This document shows, piece after piece, positions 12,809-27,400 of a DNA stretch of 64,000 bases. The stretch lies in the NCBI RefSeq assembly GCF_031755915.1, contig NC_083386.1:5707501-5771500 (forward strand), read 5' to 3'. The notes under the pieces are model-generated. The model ran no database searches. It was not told where the DNA came from and worked only from the letters and a program-made list of their open reading frames with translations. Source of the stretch: Ziziphus jujuba. Lineage: Eukaryota > Streptophyta > Magnoliopsida > Rosales > Rhamnaceae. A program made the translations under genes and the position numbers. The stretch's first letter is position 1, and every line of letters begins with the position of its first letter.

Positions 12809-13995
12809 AACTTTTACTTTCTTTTTCCTTGTCAGCCTCCAAATATTCCAACTATATATGTTCTTTTCCATCATCATCAGGGGTCATCGATCACCAACCT
12901 TTTTTTTTTTTTTTTTCTCTCTCTCTCTCTCTCTCTTTTGCCAATTTGTGTATCTTTTGTGTAATAAATTACAAAAGAGAATATATATTAAAGTGAAACC
13001 TACCCAATTAGCAAAAAAATGTGACGGTAAAACCCTAGCCAATTGTATAAACCTGTTTCATTCCCATGCGTGGTTTAACTTTTAATTATATATATATTGT
13101 TTTATAACATGCGCGTCATTGTATGTACTGGGTAGTGATTGGTGTGGCTACCAGACCCACCGGTGTATATAGGTTTTGGAGAGTTTTCACTATCTTTATA
13201 ACTCATCAATAAAAAAATCCAGAGAATAGACCAGTGATAGTGCTGCTAATTGACTCTTAGTGTATTGGGTTATGAAACCCACAAGTAACAACTACCAAAA
13301 GAGCATGAATATATGTATGTCTGTTTATAGTCCATATTCTAACTTTAATTAAATTGGGATGCATATTCTACCAATCAGGATAGTGTATATCTCTAGACAG
13401 TAAGAAATTAAGTTTACATGATATTAACTTTACTAAAGTTAAGATATTCTAATATGATAATTCTCTTGTATATATAGTCAAACTTAAGTAGATCATTAAT
13501 ATGACTTTTTTTTTTTTTAATCTGTGGACAGTATCAAGATTGTGATTTAAAATTATAGTTACTAATCACTCTATCATGATAAATTTTTTTTTTTAAATAA
13601 AATTTTAGTAAGTCCCTTAAATAAATTCATATTTGACTATTTTTAAAATTTTAAATTTTAATATTTAATATAAACCAAAAACTAATAAAGGAAGATCTGA
13701 TATTGTTACGATATGAATTTGACTTTATATCCCTTGACCTTAATTGATGAATATATATAGATATAGATATAGATATATAACCAAATTTGCATCCTACATT
13801 TTTAATTTATAGGAGAATTTGTTAATGTTTGGTAAACCTATAAATTTTAAATTCTTTAATAACCTATCTCTTTTTAAAGTTAGAATCTGAGAATTGTCAA
13901 AAGTAGCTTCTCAAATTCTCCTTTTGGCATCATCAGAATTTTAAAATTAAAATTACTATACATCCTTCAATTACTAATAATATTCATTTTTACCC

Positions 13996-13999
<4 letters not shown>

Positions 14000-14056
<57 letters not shown>
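14000..14056. repeat. Long (AT)28 microsatellite
   Basis: Uninterrupted 57-bp TA repeat, among the longest perfect microsatellites of the window. Similar shorter tracts lie at about 14567-14602 and 15680-15707. Confidence 0.95.
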
Positions 14057-14062
<6 letters not shown>

Positions 14063-14561
14063 GTACAGATATACATAAGAAAATAATTATTCATATCAGT
14101 TTTGATAATTATATACAATTAAAATAGTTAAATAGGTTTTTTACAAAATGTTTAAATTCTAATTTTGTAACATTTAGCAATCTTATACAAAAAACAAAAA
14201 AAGTTGTTTAATAATCTTGAAATAATAATTTACTAAACACTAATCAGATTGTCAAAAAAATTAATTGTTACTTTATTAGAGCTTTTAGTGATTTTTTAAT
14301 AATCTACAGTTACCCTAAATTAAGTCTACGGAGGCACTTGCATTTAATATATTTTTGTACTCCTCAGATGCCAATAAGAAGTGCTTTGTATGATTCAAAG
14401 AATTATGGGCATTCATGTTGTTAAAAAAAAACATATTTAGGAATTACCCTCATGTTGATGTTCATTTAGAGACAAGGGTGTGTACACTGCATAAAGTATC
14501 CCACTCAGGAGTTGGAGTACTACTACTTCCCCCAACATAACATCCCCACACGAAAAGCTGA

Positions 14562-14606
<45 letters not shown>

Positions 14607-15680
14607 TAGATATTCTAACTTATGAACGAGGACCTATTAAACATTTATATATATATATAATTGACATATACAGATACATCTGTGGTACACTTACTGTTAT
14701 GACCTGTTTGTAGTCTATTAAGTAATTGAACTGCTTTGGGACCTGTCCAATCTTTGCAGTATACATTTTCCATTTTCTATTTCCCACTCCATAATATATA
14801 CTCCTACAAGTTACCCAATTGGCTTATTCAAATCAAACTTGCCCAAAAAACAAAAAAGGGTCCATCATCCACATTATGGGGCTCCAAACAATTAAAACAT
14901 TTCAGGCTTTTTTTTTTTTTTTTTTTTTTTTTTGGAGAGAGAGAGGGAGGAGGAGGGGGTGGGGAAGTCTCTGCCAGCAACTCATTGACACAATCGGCAT
15001 CCAGACCAGAAACACAAACACAATGGTCATTCAAGTGCCCTGCAATTATTTGTCCAAATTTCACTAGCTTATTGCATTATAGGGTCCAACGATGGACATA
15101 TGTGGTGCTTTATGTAGGCTTTTTGAGTTAAAAAAGTTTGATTTTTTTTCCCCCCATTATGGATTTAAAATTGGCTTGCCCATGCATCACTTTCATTTTT
15201 GTTTTCTTTATTTGGGAGGACCTCATGCAGAAGAAATTTACTGTTTCTCACCAGCTACTCAATCTAAGAATATCTAATATAAATATGTACTGTATATTTA
15301 TTATGTTCATATACCCATGAAGGAATTTTCTTATATCATAATTCCTAAGTGCTAAGATTACCAACAACAACTCGTACTAGAATTCTGCCGAAAGTTAATA
15401 TTTGAGACAGTGATATTGAGATTTAAAAAATTATGTTCATCATATATATCTCATAAAAATTGACTACAAGTTGTATGATTTTACAGCTTTCTTTATGGTT
15501 TTCGGATCATTTATAGATGTCTGCTTCTTTTTTTTTGTGACCAACCACTTAGTACTTATTAATGCAATCAATTTCATAAACCTCAGAATATATACATATA
15601 TATTGATATTGAAAATGAGATATTGGAATTCAGACTTTTTGTCTTAGAAACAATGAAATTTTATCATTTATGTGCGTAAA

Positions 15681-15713
<33 letters not shown>

Positions 15714-17479
15714 TATGCATATGATGCATATATGAATCTAGAAAATTAAATGGAAATAATGCTTTATTAGAGTTTATCGTGGGAATGGAGTATATGATTA
15801 TATGATTGTGACAAGAGTTGTATTTGTATAATTCACAACCAGTATAAAGATCCAACTTATTCGATTTCAATAACGTGAGAAATTACTCACTCTGCCTAAT
15901 TCTCACTAGCCTATCAGGATTTTGTTGCTTGTGTACCTACCACAACCTTGGACTATTGCCACCATCGTTGTATTTATGGAACATGATCAATTTGAAAAAC
16001 ATAGATGACCAAAACAAAATTTAATTAAAGTTAAATTAAAGGATACTAACTAAAAGATTAGAATAATATGTGAAAAAACTTATAAAAAAAAATTATAAGG
16101 GATATTATTCATAACTATCAGATCATAAAAATTATGAAAATATGACAATTGTAAATATTATTTTTCACAGTTCTTTTGTATAAATTAATTTTTTGTCATA
16201 TCAAAATTGGTTAAAAGATATATTAAATTCTAATAATGAATTTCATTTTGGTAAAAAAAGATGCAACCTTTTCGGACTCTTTGTTACCATCATTTTTTGT
16301 GGATTAGTGTGCATAGCATTTATTTTACTTAAGCCCATATATAATTCCCTTGTATAGTGGTAAGGTTCATTATTTCATAGGAGAGAATCTGAGTTTAATT
16401 CATTCACTTTCAAATATTATAAAAGAAACAGTAATGCAATATGTATCAAAATATTGATTAAATTTGTTTATCAAATGATACGTATTAAAATATTATTGAC
16501 TAACATATTTATATAACTTATATACAGAAAAAAAAAATATTTAAATGGATAACTAAATTAAAAAAACAAAGCAATTAAATTTTGTTATATTATTTATTAC
16601 ATTACTTGGTAAATAAGTTTGATGAATATTTTGATAACTTTAGCATTATTGGAAAAGAAATATCCCTATAAAATTTGATTTTTTTGGCAAAAAAAAATAT
16701 TTATGAAATTTTCACTATGTTTTGAAATAAATAATTGATAAACAATAATGTTATATATACCAAATAGTTTATTAATGATTTCTTAAAGGATGGTGTGTCA
16801 TTATTTTATTAGTAAGCTAATATATGTAATCTATATATGGATAAAAAAAAAGGTAAAAAAATAAGTATAATTTAATACAAGACACTAAAATAATATCACA
16901 TTTATATGTTATTTTGCAGCTAAGTAAACTATCCACTAGATTATTATTATTATTATTTTTTGGGGGTCTTTTTGTGTGTGTGCTCCCTGCATTAATGAGC
17001 GAACAAAATAGAAAGTGGGCCAAATAATCCGATTCTTCTTTACGCCCTTCTCAAAAGTGTGCAATGGTGGTTTGGTTTGAATTGGGCAATTGGTTTAAAC
17101 CAAGGCCCAAAATAGTTCTCTCATTTTAGAGGAATTGGGCTTTTCCAAATCCAACACTCATTTCAACAAAATTTAATTTACAATAATAAAAAAAAAAAAA
17201 AAGAAGAAGAAAAGATCAATTCCTGTTTCTGCAAACTTTCTTCCCTCCAATCACCCTTCATTTATTCCAAAGCCAAAACCAAAAGAAAAAAGTCAATGAG
17301 GACAGATGAGTCATTTTAAAAGTAAAAAGAGCCAACACTAGCCACGTGTAAACCCAAATGTACATTTTTCGGTTTTTTTTAATTTTTAATTTTCCCAGAA
17401 AACACAAAGGCCAAAAAAAAAAAAAAAAAAAAAAAAAAAAGGAAAAGGTACAGACCCAATTTCCTCATGCAAAACTAAT

Positions 17480-18402
17480 TTCCCTCGTCCCACTCACTCT
17501 CTCACTCTCACTCTGGCTCTCTCTTCTCACTCTCTCTCTCTCACAAACCATTGGGAGAGACTGACCGAGAAAACCCCAGAGAGAGGTTTTTCCTGAAACC
17601 CATTTTCTCGTTTCTCGTCTTTTAGGGTTTAATTTGGGGTTTTTTTTATATTTCGGTTTCAAACGCAGAGAGTCGGAGTTTGAGAGGAAGCTGGAGTTTT
17701 AACGGTAAGTTTTTTTTTTTTTTTTTTTTTTCTGCTTTACATTTTAGCGTTTGGTTGCTGAGAATGTGCTTAGGAAATCAAAAGAAAACGTTGGAGGAAA
17801 TGGGTTTTTGTGAAAATTGTTAAAACTACTTGAAGTTTGGAATTATAGGGGAGAAAAATCTCTACATTGGGTTTTGTTTTATTTTTTTTCTATAATTTCT
17901 TTAAATTATTTTGGCAGTCACAGAGCTTATTTCTAATTCTCTTTCTATGTCTTGCTAAACCCACTTTCTTTTTTCCTTTTTTATTTTTTGTTTTAAAGCG
18001 TTTGGTTGCTGAGAATGTGCTTTGGAACCCAAAAGAAAACGGTGGGAGAAATGGGTTTTTGTGGAAAATGTTAAAACTATTTGAAGTTTGGAATTATAGG
18101 GGAGAAAAATCTCTACATTGGGTTTTATTTTATTTTTCTCTAAATTTCTTTCAAGTTATCTTGGTGGCCACATAGATGCTAGTTTCTATTTCCCTCTTTC
18201 TATTTCTTGCTAAACGCATTTTTTTATTTGCTTGCCGGCTTTTGTTCTTTGGGACTTCTGTCAGTGGTTTATTGTTATAGTTTGATTGGTAATTCTTTAA
18301 GTTTTGGTTGTAGAGTAGAGTTGTTTATTTGTTTCTGAACCATGCAGAATTAATTGTACATGCCGCTCTAAGTAGTGGAAATGTAAATTTTTTTTTTACT
18401 AG
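17480..18402 (+). promoter_or_regulatory. NRPE1 5' leader with leader intron
   Basis: A CT-rich leader precedes a clean donor (AACG|GTAAGT, intron from 17705) and the acceptor TTTTACTAG ends at 18402, ten bases before the ATG exon sequence. The proposed leader intron is 698 bp and starts with a long poly-T. The leader carries a reverse telo-box (TTAGGGTTT at 17622-17630). The transcription start is not determined; the left border is only where the pyrimidine-rich tract begins. Leader introns often raise expression of plant housekeeping genes; that role here is inferred. Confidence 0.6.
17747..18225. repeat. 251-bp tandem duplication inside the NRPE1 leader intron
   Basis: Two adjacent copies (from 17747 and from 17998) beginning GCGTTTGGTTGCTGAGAATG, both containing TTTGGAATTATAGGGGAGAA and ending near TTGCTAAAC. 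They differ by scattered substitutions and small indels, so the duplication is not very recent. It lies wholly within the leader intron and does not affect the protein. Confidence 0.9.
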
Positions 18403-18411
18403 GACCTTGGT

Positions 18412-21400
18412 ATGGAGGAAACCATCTCAAGTATTCCGGACGGGGAAATTATAGGAATCAAGTTTGGTCTGGCAACTCATAAGGAAATTGTAAGTGAAAA
18501 TTTACTAGTTCTTTGATTTTTTCTCATATACCGTCTTGAAATGTTGTGATGAAATTGAATTCATCAACCACTAGATGAGAGTTGCATTGAGAGTTCTGTT
18601 TTTCACTTCTTCAATACCTAACAATTTCAGTAATTTTTTTTTTTTTTTTATTCTCAATTTTCTTATAGTGTACAGCGTCTATCAATGAATTTCCAATTAG
18701 CCATGCCAGTCAGCTGTCTAACCCCTTCCTTGGTCTGCCTCTCGAATTCGGAAAATGTGAATCTTGTGGTACCGCTGAACCTGGACAGTGTGAAGGTGTG
18801 TAAGCCATTATTCTTTCCTTTTTTAACCTTGTGTGGGCTAATGGGATGTTGTTAAAAGCAGCAGTGTGCAGTCATAGCTTCTGAATAAAAAGTTAAAATG
18901 TTTTCATTTCAGGTCACTTTGGATATATTGAATTGCCTATACCAATATATCATCCGAGCCACGTTAATGAGTTGAAGAAAATGTTAAGCTTGATATGTTT
19001 GAATTGCTTAAAAGTGAAAAAAAATAAGGTACTGCCTGATTTTTTGTTTTCTCCATCTTCTGGTATATGTCTTCGTAATAACATATTTTTGCTTAGAGCA
19101 GAGATTATTTTTGACAATTTTTTAGTTTGTTATCTAGGTCTTCAATTTTATTTAAAAAACTGTGTGCTGGATTTTTTATTTTTATTTTTATTTATTTTTT
19201 CCTTTCTTTAGAGGAGCAGATGATTTACATGAATTTGTGGTTGAGATTAAAGCTACTTATGAGAGAAAGCAACCCTCTATCATGTAGCTCATAGATATGA
19301 TAGAGAGCTGCTGCTGTCACATAGCTTATAGAAGCTACTTATGAGAAAGAGCCACCTTCTTTGTTCTAGCTCGTAGGTCCTGTAGTCATTCATTGGATAT
19401 CCCGTTAAAGGTTGTCTTTTATTATGTCCTCATTAAAGATGTACCTGTCATTGTACTGAATGTGTATCTAAGTTCTGCAATAGAAGAATTAAGATTTGTT
19501 TCTAGTTTCTAGTAGACGTAAAATCATTATCTACATTTTACAAATCTTAAAATTTGTTGCACATGCTTTTTATATCATATGAAAAGTAGTTTAGCTACTA
19601 GTCTGAAAATATATATATATATATATATTGGAAATGCAGTTGATCTTAAGCATGCAGTGTTAGTGTTTTCTCTATCTTATTTTGTAACATTTTGTAGACT
19701 GGTTGCAGAATATTTTGATTTTGAACTCACATTTGTTATGGTTGGTCTAACTGGGTTGATATCATGCAGATTCCAACCAAGAGCACTGGTATAGCAGAAA
19801 GACTAATATCTTCGTGTTGTGAGGTGAGTGTAAGATGATCAAGATAACATTCTTGTCTTAGTTTTTTAAGTATCTTTTGCATACAACTGTGGTGTGGCAT
19901 TTGTATCTTAATATTATTAAAGGGAAACTAAATGAAGTTTGTGGGATGTTCAGAATATTGATATCTTTGTCTTTAATATTGGGTCATGTTTAGTTTGTTT
20001 TGTCTATTTGTATGCTTGGAGGTATCCTAACCTCAGGAACAACTCATTGACCTGTAGGCTTAAGGTTTAGCTAGATTAAGATTTACATGTCCTGGCATTG
20101 CTAATTTTTCACAGAATTTGAAAGATTTTGGTAATTGGCATGATTTTTGTTTATTTGAAATTTTGATCTTTTAGGTAGCTCCACAAGTTTCAATTCGAGA
20201 CGCTAAAACACGAGATGGTGTTTGTTACTTGGAATTGAAACGTCAATCTAGGTCTACTTTACAACCTGGTTTCTGGAATTTCTTGGACAAGTATGGTTTT
20301 CATTATGGTAACGAAAACAGGCGCACTTTGCTGCCTTGCGAGGTTTGCTTCCTACTGCTCTCCTGTATGTCTACTTTTTTTGAAGTCTGTTTGTCCCTTT
20401 CTATGGGTGTAGTGTTGATATGTTCATAAGTTAGTTTCTTCTTGCTTTGTTCTGTTGTTTCTGCATACACTGAAGATGATTTTTCTTATTTTCCTTGTTT
20501 ATGTTGCCACTTCCTTTCCCCTCCACACCACCCCCAACACACACGTGCCTTCGTACTTTGGTTTGACGAAAAATAAAATATATATGTGCATAGACATGTT
20601 ATTTGTTCTAATTCCAGTAATTTGGTAAAACGACCATCTTACTGACCTGAATTTTTTAAAACCAATTTTACTGCATGCAATGATTCTATTACTTATTTAT
20701 TACTATTATTGTTATTATTATTTTTTTATGCTTTTCTTCTTCTTTTTTGTTAACTAATAGGTGATGGAAATTCTAAAGAGAGTCTCTGAGGACAGCAGAA
20801 AAAAACTGGTTGCTAAAGGTTTTGCCCCTCAAGATGGATATGTGATGCAATACTTACCTGTTCCTCCTAACTGTTTGTCTGTTCCTGAAATTTCTGACGG
20901 TGTTACTGTCATGTCTACGGTAAGCCAACCATAAACCAATCAGGTTGCATAGTTTGATTGTACCTTAACCATTTATGGATGACATGCTTTATCACATTTT
21001 TCTTTCATGTTGCTTTCTAGGATCCCTCTATGACCATGCTCAAGAAAGTTCTAAAGCAGATTGAAATCATCAAAAGTTCAAGGTCTGGTTCACCAAACTT
21101 TGAAGCTCATGAAGTGGAGGCCAATGAGCTGCAATTAGCTGTTGACCAGTACCTTCAAATAAGGGGTACCACAAAGCAAACTCGGGATATGGATGCACAA
21201 CTCGGGGTGAGCAAAGAAGCCAGCAATTCAACAAAAGCATGGCTTGACAAGATGAGAACTTTGTTCATAAGAAAGGGGTCAGGCTTCTCTTCTCGCTCTG
21301 TGATTACGGGGGATGCATATAAAGGTGTCAGTGAAATTGGTATCCCTTGTGAAATTGCTCACAGGATTACATTTGAGGAGAAGGTTAGTGAGCACAATAT

Positions 21401-24400
21401 GACATATCTTCAAGAGTTAGTTGATAACAAGCTGTGCTTAACTTATAAGGATGGTTCTTCGACATACTCACTGCGAGAGGGTTCAAAAGGGCATACTGTT
21501 CTAAGATTGGGTCAAGTGGTACATCGAAGGATTATGGATGGAGATCTTGTTTTTGTCAATCGGCCACCAACCACCCATAAACATTCACTGCAAGCACTTC
21601 GAGTCTATGTCCATGATGATCATACAGTGAAGATAAACCCTCTTATTTGTGGTCCCTTAAGTGCTGACTTTGACGGTGATTGTATCCACTTGTTTTATCC
21701 CCAGTCTCTGGCGGCAAAGGCAGAAGTCTTGGAGCTTTTCTCAGTGGAGAAACAACTTCTGAGCTCGCATAACGGCATCCTGAACTTGCAATTGGCTAAT
21801 GACTCGCTGCTGTCATTAAAGAGATTGTTTAACTCATATTTTATGGACAAGGCTGCTGCTCAGCAATTGGCAATGTTTGCCTCATCTTCTTTGCCACAGC
21901 CTGCATTTCTGAAGGCTTATTCAAGTAAGCATTGTTGGACAGCATTGCAGATATTACAGACCGCTTTGCCTGCTCTATTTGACTGCTCCAGTGAGAGATA
22001 CCTAATTAAGGGAAGTGACATATTGAGACTTGATCTCAATAGAGATATTATCCCTGTGGTGATCAATGACATGGCGACATCTATTTTCTTTGAGAGGGGC
22101 TCTGAAGAGGTTCTGAAATTCTTCAACTCATTACAGCCTTTGCTGATGGAGCATATGTTTTCAGAAGGTTTCAGTGTTAGCTTGGAAGATTTCTCTATGT
22201 GCTTGGAATCCATACAACAAATTCAGAAGGGTATTCTGGATATTTCTCCTCTGCTGTTTCACCTGAAATCAACGCACAATGAGCTGCTGGAATTGCAGTT
22301 GGAGAGTCATATTCGTGTTGTGAAAACCCCAGTTATAAATTTCGTTCTGGAGTCATCTGCTTTGGGTGATTTGATTGACTCCAAAAGTGATTCTGCCATC
22401 AACAAAGTAGTTCAACAGATTGGGTTCCTTGGCCTGCAGATTTCAGATCAAGGAAAGTTCTACACCAAGACACTGGTTGAGGATGTTTCTTCCCTGTACA
22501 AAAACAAATATCCTTTTGAAAGAATTGATTATCCTTCTGCAGAGTATGGACTGGTGAAGAGCTGCTTCTTCCATGGGTTGGATCCATATGAAGAAATGGT
22601 TCATTCAATCTCTACTCGGGAAGTAATCGTCCGGTCATCTAGAGGTTTGACAGAACCTGGAACTCTCTTCAAAAATTTGATGGCCATCCTTCGGGATGTT
22701 ATTATCTGTTATGATGGCACAGTCAGAAACGTGTGTAGCAATTCCATCATTCAGTTTGACTATGGGCTGAAGACAGGAACTGGGCCTCAAAATTTTTACC
22801 CTCCTGGTGAACCTGTTGGTATGTTAGCTGCAACTGCAATGTCAAATCCAGCATATAAAGCAGTTCTTGATTCTACTCCAAGCAGCACTTCCTCATGGCA
22901 ACTGATGAAGGTAGATTACTTTTTTAGGTACCAAATATAATTACATTCTTCTTTTCAATGCTTTGTTTTCTTCTTTTTTGGACAGTGCATTCTAAGACGT
23001 TCCTCATATTGTAATGCGAATATATATATATATATATATATTTCTTTACTATTGTTGCTGTTGTTATTGTTATTATTTTTTATTTTTCAGGAAGTACTTC
23101 TTTCCAGTGCCAGTTTTAAGAATGACATTGTTGATCGGCGTGTAATTTTGTATTTGAATGCCTGTGACTGTCCAAGAAAATACTGCCGAGAAAATGCGGC
23201 CTATTCGGTTAAGAACCAGTTGAAAAAAGTTAGTCTTAAGGATACCGCAGTGGAGTTCTTGATTGAGTATGTTTTCCTCTTTTAGCTATGTTTTCTGAAT
23301 ATACCTATATATATATATATTTATGCTTGTACAAATATGGTGAACTGTTGGTTTGTGTTGACATGTCTTAAGTCTTTGTAAACTTGATTGAATAATTTTT
23401 ATTTTATTGGTCTTGTTAAGTTACTTCAATCAAAAGAATTTGGAATATCCTTGAACTCCATTTTGGGACGTGCCTATATATATGAGGCTAACTTAGTAGA
23501 TATTCCAGTTTGCTTTATGTACATGGGCTTCTACTGCAATACACCTTTCTAAAGTAGATCAAATAAAAGGTAAGGGAAATCCTTAAGTCCTTTGAAGTTG
23601 AAGCCACATAAAGATGCCAAAACCTCAGATGATTCCAAAGAAATTTACATCCTGTAGTTTTCCTCCTAGTGAGTTCTGTTTTTGTTGGATCCATATTGCT
23701 ATAAGAAGTGTCAAAATGGCACATCTCTGATTCCTCCTCGGCATCATCAGTCACAGAAGAAACAGAGGCAACATCCATTGAGAGTTTGCTTCACTCTACT
23801 ATTTATATATTGTGTATGCCTCAGGACAACACTAGTTGATGATGTTTCTCTTGTGATATTAGCTTCGTCTTCTGTGATTTTCTTAACTGTGAACCCAGAA
23901 TTACTAGCTACTTTATTTAAAACTGACAGAAACTAGTAAATGAAAGATATCATGTTATTTTCACGCCTTTTGACTTATATTAAAAAAATGACTGTTAGTT
24001 TACTTTCAGGATCTTTGATGGTGCTCATATTTTATTTTATTTCACTTTAATTTTTAAAATTGTATATTTAAATAAAGTTATTAAATCCGTGACATATCAG
24101 CTCTTTGTTATTATGTTTATTACATGCAGATATAAGCAGTCTGTGTTGCGAGGGTATCATAGTGATGCTGGCCTTGTTGGACATCTTCATTTGAATGAGG
24201 TTGGCATGCTTTTTTGTCCGGCATTAGAACTTTTCTTTTCTGTTTTCCTCACATATCAAGCTTATTTTACAGATTTGATGTATCACTATGAGTAATTGGG
24301 TCTATATTGCACAGGTGCTGCTCAAAGAGTTGAATCTCACCATGCAAGACATTCTTCAAAAATGTCAAGACACTGTTAATTCACACCGTAAGAAGAAGAA

Positions 24401-27400
24401 AGATAAAGTTTTTAAAAAAGCAGTTTTGTCTATCTGGTTAGTTTTTCATTTGACTTGTAATTATATTTGTTATCTGTTTTTTGTGAACCTTGATTATTGT
24501 TGGTTACTATATCTGCAAAAAACTTTCAAGATGTGGAACAGTTTCCAGATAAGAATGATACCTCAAAGGATTCCATTAACCCTTTTTTTTTTTTTTTTTT
24601 TTTCCATTTTTCATTTTAAAAAATAGAAAGAGGACACAGAGCAGGGTATGCTGTTGTGTATGAATCTGATGATGATTGGTATATACTGGGTGAAGTTTTA
24701 GAGTTAGTATACAAGGGAGTTGAAACTGTTTTTTTGGAGTTGTTTTTGGTTTTTCATTGTTTAGTGTTGGTGTTCATCGTTCTTGTTGTGCTTAGTATTA
24801 CTAGTTACAATCCCAAAGCTTAAAGTGTTCAGCAATATGCCTAATTATGCAAAGCAAGCCAACATAACACACACTTAATGCTTCCTTCCATGTGTCATTC
24901 ACTAATCAGAAGCAAAGTAGGCCTTGCACTGAACATGAATAATTACAAGAAACAAGGGTTATTAGGATTTAATTATAGAATCGAATGGACATTTTAAGCT
25001 TTGGTACCATGTCAAGTTGTGAACAATTTGGAAATCTAAAACCTTAATTTGTTAGGGAATGGGTCCAACCATAGCAAGCCAATACAGCACAATTCTTAAG
25101 TGTGTCACAAGTTGGATCACTAGTCCATCTTTCTGTGCTGCGTAACGTTTTGTTAAAAAAACGGTGTTTGTTGTTTCCTTAATAAATAAATAAATAAATA
25201 AATAAAGAGAAAAAGAAAAACAGTTCTTTGTTTTCCAAATAAGAGGGGAAGTAAGAAAAGACACTAAACTACAAAGTTTTCTGTGCACAATATTGCTGTA
25301 TCTACCGCACTGCTTTCTTCTTTCCTAGAAGTTTGTCTCCTCTTAAATGGAACTAAAAAAGCTAACAAAATATATTTATATATATATATATATATGTATG
25401 AAATTCTTGGGTTTAACAAAATATTTATATATATATATATATATGAAATTCTTCTTTCCTAGAAATTTGTGTAATTCAGGCTTTAGCATGCTTGGGTTTT
25501 TTTACTTGGTGCTACTTCTGTTAATGTCCTCCGTGTTTAGTTTTACATTTTACCTATGACAGTACCATATATTTGAGTGTGGAAAACCATGTAATTTATG
25601 GTTTTTTTTTTTTTTCCCTCCCCCTTTTCCTTTGCAGTGAGTGTTGCTCTTTTCAGCAATTTTCTTCAAATGAAGGATCTGAAGTACCTTGCCTGATGTT
25701 AGAATGGCAAGATGCAGAAAGTGGTATCCCTTTAGAGGAAACTTCACGTATACTTGCAGATTTGATTTGCCCAGTTCTGTTGAAAACAACCATCAAAGGT
25801 AACTTTTAGAGGAAGTTGTATGTTGTTCTATAATCCACCAAAGGTAACTTTTAGAGGACATTGTATGCTGTTCTATAATCTATCTATTTATGTAGCAAAT
25901 TAGAAAACACAATCATAAAAACACTTATTTCTGTGTATTTGTTTTACTTTTATGGTTTTACCTGCGACCAATCCTCATTCTCGTACTCCTCTGTAGCCAA
26001 TATATTTTAGTTTGACAAAGGAGAAGGATTTCCCTCCTCCTTATTTGTCTAAAACTAACTATATACCCCGTAAGGAAAAACATAATGGCCCTCAAAGTAG
26101 TGTTCTTGAAGGAAAGTTCAAGATCTCGATTTCCATGGAAATATATTAAGTTCACAATGTCGTTTTCACTGGGATTTTATCATTTTGCTTGTTAAACTTG
26201 AGTTGGGAAAATAGTGCTTCTTAGTTGTAGAAGAGGGTTCTTGTTGTCTTTTTTTTTTTTTTGGAAAATTTCTAATCTTCTTTATTAGTTTGTAATATCA
26301 ATATTTTCTAAGAATCTATTGTATTTCTTATCCCAAATGAAGAAGATTAAGGTTTTTAGGACCATTTTAAGTACCTGGCATCTTCAGGCTTCAACCAAAG
26401 GAGTTTAAGGATAGCCTTTTTTCCTTGCTTCATTTATGCTGTTGAAATGCCTTGTAATAAAGTATTTTTGAGTTAGAGTTTCATCATATTGGGGATTTGC
26501 CATGCTCCTAAAACTAGTTTTTGTTCTCTACTTACTCAATAAAGTTATCTTTCTTTTAAGAAATTAGTTTCTCAAGTGTTCATGAAAATTTATAATTTGT
26601 TTTGAGGCAGTTACTAGATTGTAAGACTAAATGTCAAGGTATTTTGATGTTTAATAATGGAAACACTTTTATATCTGGTGGGCAGGTGATCCCCGGATTT
26701 GTTCAGCAAATATAATCTGGATAAATCCAAATACAACAATTTGGATAAGAAATGGACGCAAATCTTCGAAGGGTGAACTGGCTGTGGATGTTGTTTTGGA
26801 GAAATCAGCTGTCAAGCAAAGTGGTGATGCATGGAGGGTAGTCCTTGATTCGTGCCTTCCTGTGCTTCATTTAATTGACACCAGGCGTTCCGTTCCATAC
26901 GCCATCAAACAAGTTCAAGACTTGCTGGGGATTTCTTGTGCTTTTGATCAAGCAGTTGAGGTACTATGTCAAGTTCATATTTTGTCTTCATTTTTAAGAT
27001 TGGTTCCTCAATATTAGTGCACCAGATGCCATGTCCTTGATGATTGTTTCAAACTCTCCCCACTGAATTTCTCTTTTATTTATTATTACTATTGTTTATA
27101 ATGAGATAAGAACTGAACTTTAATGATATAAATGAAATACAAAATTTAATAGTAATCCTCTCAAAGAAAAGACATCAAATTAGGCTAAATTACAATTCAT
27201 CCCGTTTGAAGCAAAAAGAAGCAACTCTTTAAATTCCTGAGGAATTTGCGCCCCTAGAGAAGCAAACAATTTGATAGCATCCAGCATTAACTTCTGGTAT
27301 CAATCTTCATATATCCTCCATGTCTTTAAATTGCAGCGCTTAGCAAAATCGGTATCAATGGTGGCCAAAGGTGTTCTGAAAGAGCATCTCATCCTCTTGG

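Larger units (their letters stand above)
9007..17480. other. 8.4-kb AT-rich intergenic region, no gene recognised
   Basis: The NPF gene (minus) and NRPE1 (plus) are divergent, so both promoters lie here. The region is very AT-rich with long homopolymers and many microsatellites. Reading frames in it are short, and several are made of repeat translations. I found no recognisable protein, tRNA or rRNA gene. A pyrimidine-rich stretch at about 17490-17550 directly precedes the NRPE1 leader. A (CT)n/(AT)n run at about 9039-9062 sits just upstream of the NPF start. Decayed transposon remnants cannot be excluded by eye. Confidence 0.6.

Noticed and set aside
12655..13085. Plus-strand frames of 113 and 75 aa
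   Set aside because: Formed by translation of (CA)n and (CT)n microsatellites.
14736..15277. Several overlapping frames of 60-131 aa on both strands
   Set aside because: They run through a poly-T and purine-rich tract in intergenic DNA; no splice structure or recognisable domain.
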